A stretch of 49,137 nucleotides of DNA from an uncultured Eubacteriales bacterium (GTDB taxonomy: Bacteria; Bacillota; Clostridia; Oscillospirales; Oscillospiraceae): the NCBI GenBank assembly GCA_900546915.1, contig UREY01000016.1, positions 1 to 49,137 on the forward strand. Reading direction: 5' to 3'. The notes under the pieces were generated by a model. The model searched no databases. It had not been told where the DNA came from and was given only the letters and a program-made list of their open reading frames with translations. Below, one piece after another: positions 44,301 to 49,137 of the stretch; position 1 is the stretch's first letter; each line of letters begins with the position of its first letter. A program made the translations under genes and the position numbers.

Positions 44301-45697
44301 AGGTGAACACCGAGACCGGCGATGTGACGCTGATTGCCGATACCGGCCGCTCTCTGGCTGCTATGACCATAGACAACCAGGGCCGGATGCTGGCAGTGGG
44401 TGAAGACGGCAGTCTGTATCAGGTGGACAAGGAGACCGGCGAATGCACCCTGATTGGCGAGACCGGCGTAACGGCGTCGACGCTGATTCAGAGCATGCAC
44501 TACGACTACAACACCGGCAATGTGTACTGGGCCCAGGTGGCGGAGGATCAGACCAGCAGCCTGCGTCTGGTGGACCCGTCTACCGGCGCGACCACCGGTC
44601 TGGGAGTTATGGGACAGGTCAGAGCCATGATGTCGGCGATGTTCACTGTGCCGACTCAGGAGCCTGAGGTTCCCGCGTCTTTGGCCCCTGCCGGAGTCAA
44701 GCTGAACGAGCGGAATACCGTAGCGGTGGGTCAGACGGTGGAACTGTTGGCGACGGTCCTGCCGGTCAGTGTCGCCCAGGTGGACCAGAGTCTCACCTGG
44801 ACTACCAGCGACAGCACAGTTGCAACGGTGGATCAAGCGGGCGTGGTCACCGGTGTGAAGGCCGGCACGGTTACCGTCACGGCCACAACCTCCAACGGCC
44901 TGTCGGCTTCCTGCGAGCTGACGGTCACCGAAAACGAGCGGAAGTTCTATGCTTACGATGAGACCAACACCCGCTGGATCAGCTTCTCCGGCGACGACAC
45001 CGCCCATGTCGATGTGGAGCGGGAAGACGCCGAGGGAGAGGCCCCCATTGCTGCGTCCGCCTACACCGGCCAGGTCCTGTATTCCTACGATGCAGAGGGA
45101 CGGTTCTATGAGATTGACACGGAGACCTTCCAGCGGACCAAGGTGTCGGACGCGTTGTACGGGCAGACGTATACCTTCGAGACGGTGGACGATTGGACCG
45201 GCGAGATCTATACCGTGGAATGCGAAATGGAAGCGGTCGACATGTCCTATGACGCCGCCACCGGCAAGCTGTACGCCGCTCTGATGGCCAGCAATGAGGA
45301 GGCATGGACGTTCGTTTCCTTGATCGGCGAGGTGGATCCCTCCACCGGTGAGATGGAGATCCTGTATGCCGATCCCAATATCAAGCCCGGAAACCTGCTG
45401 GTGTTGGATGGCAGAGCGTTTTTCGTGGATACCTACGTGTCCGGTATGCTGTGCTATGTGGATTTGTACAGCGAAGAGCTCATCGGCGTGCAGCAGTCTC
45501 TGGTACAGGGCTATTGGGGCGAGTACGACGACGGCCGCAGCTTCATCCAGGATACCGAGACCGGAGTGACCTATGTCATCCGGGACAAGAGCACGCCGCA
45601 GTCCATTCTCTATACGATCGAGTTGGGAGATGCCAATATTACCCCCTTGGGTGAAATTGACACATCCATTGTTGCCAACAGCTTGTTTATTAAATAA
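38324..45697 (+). CDS. Giant S8 subtilisin-like protease with internal dockerin, Big_2 and propeller-like repeats
   Basis: A 2457-residue secreted protein. Signal peptide 1-27; propeptide-like region to about 215; S8 domain with D258 (VVDTGLD), H342 (GDHGTHVAG) and S661 (GTSMAAPH); PA domain inserted at about 510-605, as in lactocepin/C5a peptidases. A Fn3-like domain follows, into which a type I dockerin is inserted: DVNGDGKVDMTDV from 822 and DLNEDGFLDTADV from 856. The C-terminal 1240 residues hold four propeller-like modules (about 1216-1456, 1551-1790, 1880-2111, 2206-2457) alternating with three Big_2 Ig-like domains (about 1468-1547, 1797-1876, 2123-2203). It has no SLH or sortase signal, so attachment is probably by dockerin to the upstream cohesin-SLH protein. 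AGGAGG precedes the ATG. Confidence 0.92.
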   Translation: MKRMKRVLSLLLVLCMVATLAPVSGLAAENRPLVTPESDFQAQVDQVEQGTETMESPMSGLAGALEENQPEQAQPVTVTAEEVENPGVDLKKDSEAEALPEDLYQPQEQVRIIVVLEEASLLEQGFTTAQIASADASVVRQTESMERRQEAVLQSISRIVDDFSLEEEETPLRVKYHYQVAVNGMALEAPYGALEEIRNLDGVKAAFVAPRYDLPEDMTTGGAVANPDMYATQETFGSALTWENLGYTGQGMRIAVVDTGLDLDHPSFAAAPELTEDSLTQEELSGVLKSLNAYELYMSHGAVELTADRLYRSAKVPYGFNYVDESLDVTHDNDMQGDHGTHVAGIAAANAVESSPVVGVAPDAQVLVMKVFGVAGGAYFDDIVAALEDCYRLNVDAVNMSLGSPAGFVDEDDTINEIFGRILESDMVASISAGNSGSAASGNGYGTDRNLTEDPDNGIVSSPATYVGATVVASVENESIMCNYFTVGSQQVPFSDVSAMPFTDLAGSALTYVMVPGYGAEEDYAGLDVTGKVAVVSRGELDFTAKQTNAHNAGAIACIVYDNVEGDLANMQDAGVLPNVFVSKAGGEILADNAVDGTGTLEVQPVNDRVEVDSSLAGQLSGFSSWGVTPDLQLTPDVSAPGGNIYSTLDGGKYGTMSGTSMAAPHIAGMSALVLEYLRDTYELTEEEAHAIAESLIMSTAEPVDEPTGVLYSPRKQGSGSANVYRAVTSPVYLTADNGDEQTPKVSLGDDDSRTGGYRFSFQLHNLTDQAQTYALDGSVLTDQVDLTYADLGYTFMGETSRELSADVQFAAQNAELPKLYDVNGDGKVDMTDVQVLLDGVNGLVELTESVQADFDLNEDGFLDTADVQMLYEKISAGMTELSLVEVPAGGSATVYVTVTLSDADKAYMDQYYENGIYVDGFVRCYAQSEDAVDLSLPFVGFYGDWSDARIFDSGWWYEGDGMEYNRYPNVFFTDYGSSDYNLGLNPYVLEEYDPSHNVLSPNGDGYLDQISEIYLSMMRNAKHVDFTWTDEATGEVLFSSSAGYVRKSYYNSAYGISIPMMASNYGALYDFTDSQGESLPNNTRLRLTVEGYLDDGDEIADESFSVPVYIDNEAPKLYTDEIAYLYNPYADTRRLEFYVSDNYGVAAVVPLTASGAAFDAVTVENVPGGKVLVSLDVTGYDSSFLLAVCDYGCNETYYEISFSGEYDINFDAFYGYRQYSTVPNGNYLYATDALNGWYSFETADTMLQHTSQYNNNETAVSAAEYLDGYIVGVDANSTIFAMKAGDWNRIALGTLELDGTVYPALDMAFDYTTETLYVLTDELTAGAGAHLVKVDYLTGQVTDVGVVTGIDSSGAQGVTLACDNEGVVYTIDYTTGALYTLNKETAVASYVGETGYTPQYQQSMTVDHETNELYWAAYQSYTGDSNFYRVDKATGELTFLADVEYNGAMTALFKPYRTEKSLFPEDAALTGLQLSQDSLMLSQGKTAQLLCMPVPYYAELSEVVWTSSDPDVATVDGGRVVAVSEGTAVITAAAGEISVSCAVTVSQFSGEMYLYDMASSYQWIGLDAAAPQDAQVVENATNSYNGFTAAAYRNGWIYVYDTTGAFYKLNADTLQGSALGSANTMIIALAFNYQDGFFYGLEYAASAWSADTYLVRVNPANGQIRRLQQLDSNTFGLPIGGMAIDYDGNFYLVGPDQVTFENQLIRFRVEQDAVTQVEKASLAAWPTYNFGSMVYSAENKGIFWANDVGQLLWMDPTDFADVKVVELGSIPGTEGNAMNMGLTMMPQSEPQVPQVEPTDVSISSSYLLLEGSTINVSLSVEPWNASSEAAYSIQDPTVATVDANGNITGLKVGKTTLGVYVEALNRTLEAPVSVVPSTGSLYGFLVYDFLNSSDFWFKVQDTDPSNVEAVSSGVSDFSIYSGAYYDGTVYAYGQGGETYNYKSYFLKVNPADYSYEVLKMVNYALRDMAFDYTTGTLYAIAEGGMERGTVAQVNTETGDVTLIADTGRSLAAMTIDNQGRMLAVGEDGSLYQVDKETGECTLIGETGVTASTLIQSMHYDYNTGNVYWAQVAEDQTSSLRLVDPSTGATTGLGVMGQVRAMMSAMFTVPTQEPEVPASLAPAGVKLNERNTVAVGQTVELLATVLPVSVAQVDQSLTWTTSDSTVATVDQAGVVTGVKAGTVTVTATTSNGLSASCELTVTENERKFYAYDETNTRWISFSGDDTAHVDVEREDAEGEAPIAASAYTGQVLYSYDAEGRFYEIDTETFQRTKVSDALYGQTYTFETVDDWTGEIYTVECEMEAVDMSYDAATGKLYAALMASNEEAWTFVSLIGEVDPSTGEMEILYADPNIKPGNLLVLDGRAFFVDTYVSGMLCYVDLYSEELIGVQQSLVQGYWGEYDDGRSFIQDTETGVTYVIRDKSTPQSILYTIELGDANITPLGEIDTSIVANSLFIK

Positions 45698-45720
45698 AAT
45701 CGCGTTGTTGTTTTGACCTC

Positions 45721-45755
45721 GGGCGCGTTGCAGAACTTGGTTTTGCAACGCGCCC
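45721..45755 (+). terminator. Terminator after protease gene
   Basis: GGGCGCGTTGCA (45721-45732) pairs with TGCAACGCGCCC (45744-45755). The U-run after it is short. Confidence 0.65.
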
Positions 45756-45924
45756 ACTTTACCGGGCGGGCTGTGAAAGCGGGGAAAAGAATGGGGTGGA
45801 AAAGGGAAGAAAGATATGATATACTAATGGAACGGTATGGGCTGACGGCAGCCTGGAGGATGCGCTGTGGGAAGTTGTCTTTTCTGGAAGCAGCGCTTTT
45901 TCACAACTTCGGGAGGGAACAAAT

Positions 45925-46875
45925 ATGAAAACTGCTTTGGTCATTTTGGCTGCGGGCATCGGCGCCCGCTATGGTGGCGGCATCAAGCAGCTGGAGCCGG
46001 TGGGACCTATGGGCGAAATCATTATGGACTACTCCATCCACGACGCCATTGCCGCAGGGTTTGATAAAATTGTCTTTATCATCCGTCGGGACATGGCGGA
46101 AGACTTCCGGCATGTCATTGGGAATCGAATTGAGGCGGTTTGCGCCGAACTGGGAATTGAGGTAGCCTACGCCTTCCAAGAGCTGGAGGATGTGCCCCAG
46201 GGAGTCCAGGTGCCGGCGGGCCGCACCAAGCCCTGGGGGACCGGCCAGGCGCTGCTCGCCTGCCGGGAGGTGCTGAAGGAGCCGTTTGCCGTCATCAATG
46301 CCGACGATTACTATGGAAAAGAGGCCTTCGGCCGGCTTTACGCCTTCCTCCAGCGCTACGATCCCCAAAAACCAGGCGCTTTTTGTATGGCCGGATTCAT
46401 TTTGCGCAATACCCTCAGTGAGCACGGGGGCGTGACCCGGGGCATTTGCTATGTGGGACGGGACGGCTACCTGACGCGGGTGGTGGAGACCAAGCATGTG
46501 ATGCCCCAGCCCCACGGCGCGGCGGCTTTGCGCCCCGACGGCAGCCTGCAGCCCCTGGACCCGGATAGCTTTGTATCCATGAACATGTGGGGCATGACGC
46601 CGGAATTTTTGCAGGAACTGGAATGGGGCTTCCGGGACTTCTTCCAGACGGCAGGCACTCAGGTCCAACAGGCGGAATTTTTAATTCCCATTTTTGTAGA
46701 CCAGCTGCTGCAGGCCGGGAAGGTAACCGTGCAGGTATTGCCCACTGCGGACAAATGGTTTGGCGTCACTTACCGGGAGGACAAGCCCCAGGTGGCCGAG
46801 GCGTTCCGCAGCCTCATAGCCGCAGGGGAGTACGGCGTGGATTTGTTTGCGGATTTGCGAAACGCCGGAGATTAA
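45925..46875 (+). CDS. Sugar-phosphate nucleotidyltransferase family protein
   Basis: A 316-residue GT-A fold protein of the NTP_transferase family. It begins with the nucleotide-binding loop LAAGIGARYGGGIKQLEPVG (a variant of LAAGxGTR with Lys for the phosphate) and has the metal-site INADDYYG. Such enzymes join a sugar-1-phosphate to a nucleotide, but the sugar is not evident and there are no sugar genes nearby. GGGAGG lies 8 bases before the ATG. It is 18 bases upstream of the ABC exporter gene and probably in the same operon. Confidence 0.88.
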   Translation: MKTALVILAAGIGARYGGGIKQLEPVGPMGEIIMDYSIHDAIAAGFDKIVFIIRRDMAEDFRHVIGNRIEAVCAELGIEVAYAFQELEDVPQGVQVPAGRTKPWGTGQALLACREVLKEPFAVINADDYYGKEAFGRLYAFLQRYDPQKPGAFCMAGFILRNTLSEHGGVTRGICYVGRDGYLTRVVETKHVMPQPHGAAALRPDGSLQPLDPDSFVSMNMWGMTPEFLQELEWGFRDFFQTAGTQVQQAEFLIPIFVDQLLQAGKVTVQVLPTADKWFGVTYREDKPQVAEAFRSLIAAGEYGVDLFADLRNAGD

Positions 46876-46893
46876 GAAGAAGGGTGTGATGCC

Positions 46894-48657
46894 ATGGCCC
46901 GTCGGGGAAAGCTTTGGCGAAAAATCAAAACGGGGAAGCTGCAGCAGGTGCTGAAGGAGCTGGCCTGGATTTCCGGATATAGCCGCCGGTACCGGACGGC
47001 CGTGGCTTGGTATATTTTCCTGGGCGTACTGGGAACGGGTATGAGCCTGGCGGCCAGTGTTTTGAGTAAAAACATTGTGGACGTGGTGACCGGCTTTGAC
47101 GCAGGCGCTCTGGCTCCGGCGGCGGTGTTTTATGTAGCGATGCAGCTGGCCCGGATTGGGGTGAACGCCTGGACGGGCCGGATCTCTGCGAAGGTTGAGG
47201 TCAAGGTGGACCAGGAGATTCGGGCGGAGGTCTATGATAAGATCATGGAGGCGGACTGGCAGGCCATGTCTCAGTATCACTCCGGAGACCTGCTCAACCG
47301 GATGGACAACGACGTGGCCAGCGTCTCCGGCAGCATTTGCGGCTGGCTGCCGGATGGGGTTTCCCGTTTGGTGCAGTTCCTGGGCGCCCTGGGAATTATT
47401 TTGTTTTATGACTCCACGCTGGCCGGTCTGGCGCTTCTCAGCGCGCCGGTGACTTTGGTGGTGTCCAGGACCCTCATGGGCAGAATGCGCCAGTACAGCC
47501 GGAAAATGCGGGAGGTCAGCTCCCAGGTTATGATGTTTAACGAGGAATCCTTCCAAAATATCCAGGTGATCAAATCCTTCGGTCTGGGAGACTTGTACGG
47601 CAGGAAGCTGCGGCAGGTTCAGGCGGATTACCGTGAGGTGAAGCTGGAATACAATAAGTTTTCCGTGGCTGCCTCGTCGCTGATGTCTTTGGTGGGGACG
47701 GCGGTGTCCGTGGCCTGCTTTGGCTGGGGGGTGTACCGGCTTTGGGGCGGCCATATCACCTACGGCACCATGATTCTGTTTTTGCAGATGGCGGGGACGC
47801 TGTCCTTCAGCTTCAGCGCCCTGGTGAAGCTGGTGCCCAGCGCCATTTCCGCCGCCACGGCGGCGGGACGGATTATGGCGGTGACGGAGCTTCCCCGGGA
47901 GGACCGCGCCCAGGATGAGCAGGCCCGCAGGCTTCTGAAGGAGAACCGGGCGGCGGGCATCCGGGTGGAAACCCGGGAGATGGAATTCAGCTATCAGGAC
48001 GGCGATGTAGTCCTTCGGGATGCGGACTTTCAGGCGGGCCCCGGGGAAATCGTGGCCCTGGTGGGGCCCTCCGGGGAGGGAAAAACCACCATGCTCCGGC
48101 TGTTTTTGGGCATTGTCCGCCCGCAAGCGGGCTATGCTGCGGTCACGGGCCGGAAGACCGGCCAGAGCCTGACGACCTCCGCATCCACCCGGAATCTCTT
48201 TGCCTATGTGCCCCAGGGCAATACCATGTTTGCCGGAACCATCGAAGAGAACCTCCGGGTTATGGCGCAGGACGCCCCGGAGGAGGCCCTGTGGCGGGTT
48301 CTGGAGCTGGCCTGTGCCGCTGAGTTTGTACGGAAGCTGCCCCGGGGCCTGGGCACTCGCCTGAAGGAGGGGGGAAGCAGCCTGTCTGCCGGTCAGGTTC
48401 AGCGGTTGTCCATTGCCCGAGCGCTTCTGGCCGATGCGCCGGTGCTTCTGCTGGACGAGGCCACCAGCGCGTTGGACGTGGCCACGGAGCGCAGGGTGCT
48501 GCGGAACGTCCTCCGGGCGGAGGCCCATAAAACGGTCATTGTCACAACCCACCGGCCCAGTGTTCTGGGCATTTGTAACCGGGTTTATCAAATTGCGGAC
48601 CGCCAGGTCCGGGTGTTGAGCCAGGCGGAGATTCAAAAGAAAATAGAAGAGTTTTAA
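46894..48657 (+). CDS. ABC transporter, fused permease/ATPase (exporter type)
   Basis: A 587-residue half-transporter. Residues about 30-310 are a six-helix type I exporter membrane domain, with an HSGDLLNRMDNDV coupling segment. Residues about 350-587 are the ATPase: Walker A GPSGEGKTT (about 390), signature LSAGQ (where LSGGQ is usual), Walker B VLLLDEATSALD and the switch His TTHRP. It likely works as a homodimer or with another half-transporter; the cargo is unknown (lipid, drug or peptide). The ribosome site before its ATG is weak (AAGAAGGGTG). A terminator carrying an intron follows its stop. Confidence 0.92.
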   Translation: MARRGKLWRKIKTGKLQQVLKELAWISGYSRRYRTAVAWYIFLGVLGTGMSLAASVLSKNIVDVVTGFDAGALAPAAVFYVAMQLARIGVNAWTGRISAKVEVKVDQEIRAEVYDKIMEADWQAMSQYHSGDLLNRMDNDVASVSGSICGWLPDGVSRLVQFLGALGIILFYDSTLAGLALLSAPVTLVVSRTLMGRMRQYSRKMREVSSQVMMFNEESFQNIQVIKSFGLGDLYGRKLRQVQADYREVKLEYNKFSVAASSLMSLVGTAVSVACFGWGVYRLWGGHITYGTMILFLQMAGTLSFSFSALVKLVPSAISAATAAGRIMAVTELPREDRAQDEQARRLLKENRAAGIRVETREMEFSYQDGDVVLRDADFQAGPGEIVALVGPSGEGKTTMLRLFLGIVRPQAGYAAVTGRKTGQSLTTSASTRNLFAYVPQGNTMFAGTIEENLRVMAQDAPEEALWRVLELACAAEFVRKLPRGLGTRLKEGGSSLSAGQVQRLSIARALLADAPVLLLDEATSALDVATERRVLRNVLRAEAHKTVIVTTHRPSVLGICNRVYQIADRQVRVLSQAEIQKKIEEF

Positions 48658-48661
48658 ACAT

Positions 48662-48704
48662 ACGGCAGCGGATGCAGGCCACAGGCTTGCATCCGCTGCC
48701 GTTT
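48662..48704 (+). terminator. Intrinsic terminator of ABC exporter, target of intron
   Basis: A 15-bp stem (ACGGCAGCGGATGCA 48662-48676 with TGCATCCGCTGCCGT 48688-48702) is followed by TTTG. The T-run is cut short by the group II intron that starts at 48706. Confidence 0.85.
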
Positions 48705-48705
48705 G

Positions 48706-49137
48706 GTGCGCCCGGCGAGCGCACGTTCTAAGGGGTGAAAGACCCGAATCCGCCCGGCAGCGGGTAGGATATAGCCTAAGGCAAAGGTGTCTGCCGTGAG
48801 GCAGAATCTGAAGGAAGCTGTCGGCAAACCTCTGGCCTGACGAAGAGAAATCGCGTACAAGGCTCCAAGCGAGGGCAAGGCTCCCAGACAAGTCGAAGCC
48901 CCAAAGCTACACGGAATCGCTTGGGGTAAATGCGGCAGGTAGATGGAGGGAAAGAATGTGTGAGTACCCGGGGAGGTCTTGTAGACGCATGAGGTAGACG
49001 TATTCGAAAAAAATGCGTAGTCACAACGAACTGCAAGAAGTCAGCCAAGGCCATAGTACCGGGGAAAAAACTCCGGGAAGGGCCGAACAATCGTGAGTCC
49101 CAAGTACTGAGGCGGAAGGGGGTCAACATGGAGAAAG
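48706..49137 (+). mobile_element. Group II intron, class C, 5' part (runs past window end)
   Basis: The 5' end GTGCGCCCGGCGAGCGCAC matches the GUGYG start of group II introns. Inside, GGGTGAAAGACCCGAA-like, GGATATAGCCTAAGG, GAATCTGAAGGAAGC, GGCAAACC and TACCCGGGGAGGTCT segments follow the order of the well-studied class IIC intron of Oceanobacillus. Domains I to III appear to be present up to about 49115. Domain V and the 3' end are outside the window. It sits immediately after a terminator stem, the known target preference of class C introns. Confidence 0.88.
49128..49137 (+). CDS. Start of intron-encoded protein (partial)
   Basis: Only ATGGAGAAAG is inside the window, preceded by GGAAGGGGGTCAAC. 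Its place in the intron's domain IV fits the start of the reverse transcriptase/maturase ORF. The protein itself cannot be checked here. Confidence 0.5.

Noticed and set aside
40832..45757. 1641-codon minus-strand ORF opposite the protease gene (and a 715-codon one at 38603-40750)
   Set aside because: They are openings created by avoidance of TTA, CTA and TCA in the sense frame. The translation has no domain pattern, and the sense frame has clear S8, dockerin and Big_2 domains.

Overview
The window looks like chromosomal DNA of a GC-rich, anaerobic Gram-positive bacterium of the Clostridia, most like gut Oscillospiraceae (Flavonifractor/Oscillibacter type). This is inferred from a rubredoxin, a T-box in front of trpS, Mini-III plus RqcH, SLH surface proteins, strong AGGAGG ribosome binding sites, TTGACA-N17-TATAAT promoters and long AT-rich mobile DNA in a GC-rich background. 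No rRNA, tRNA or CRISPR array was seen, and the species cannot be named from this sequence.

Layout. 1-3.2 kb: rubredoxin, a lipoprotein and a NatAB-type ABC exporter. 3.2-5.9 kb: a tryptophan T-box leader, trpS and an MFS transporter. 5.9-8.9 kb (minus strand): metQ-metN-metI, the methionine importer, preceded by an apparently complete leader-peptide attenuator. 9.6-13.5 kb: malQ and glgP for glycogen/maltodextrin breakdown. 14.0-15.7 kb: an IS3-family element with a decayed orfA. 15.7-21.7 kb: gapA, an M14 peptidoglycan peptidase, a DUF362 ferredoxin, a HAD phosphatase and a SEDS protein. 21.8-24.0 kb (minus): mrnC and rqcH. 24.1-31.6 kb: uridine phosphorylase, then a glmU-like gene, prs, pth and mfd. 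31.6-32.8 kb (minus): DUF1653 and a CAT/E2-like acyltransferase. 33.1-37.1 kb: a frameshifted DUF5131 gene, an M29 aminopeptidase, a small membrane protein and an XRE-TPR regulator. 37.2-45.8 kb: a two-gene surface operon. 45.9-49.1 kb: a nucleotidyltransferase, an ABC exporter and the 5' part of a group IIC intron.

Two systems stand out. (1) Upstream of metQ, a consensus promoter is followed by a 33-codon ORF with 8 Met and 4 Cys, then a perfect 10-bp intrinsic terminator. The last Met/Cys codons can pair with the terminator's 5' arm and loop (12 bp). This is classical ribosome-mediated attenuation, where an S-box riboswitch or T-box would be expected in Firmicutes. (2) A cohesin-like plus triple-SLH protein lies 15 bp upstream of a 2457-residue subtilisin-like protease that carries an internal type-I dockerin. 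The pair looks like a minimal wall-anchored scaffold and its client, a proteolytic counterpart of a cellulosome. The protease also carries four beta-propeller-like modules alternating with three Big_2 domains.

Function calls rest on motif and family recognition by eye; no database search was run. Promoters, terminators and RNA pairings were read directly from the sequence, without folding software.
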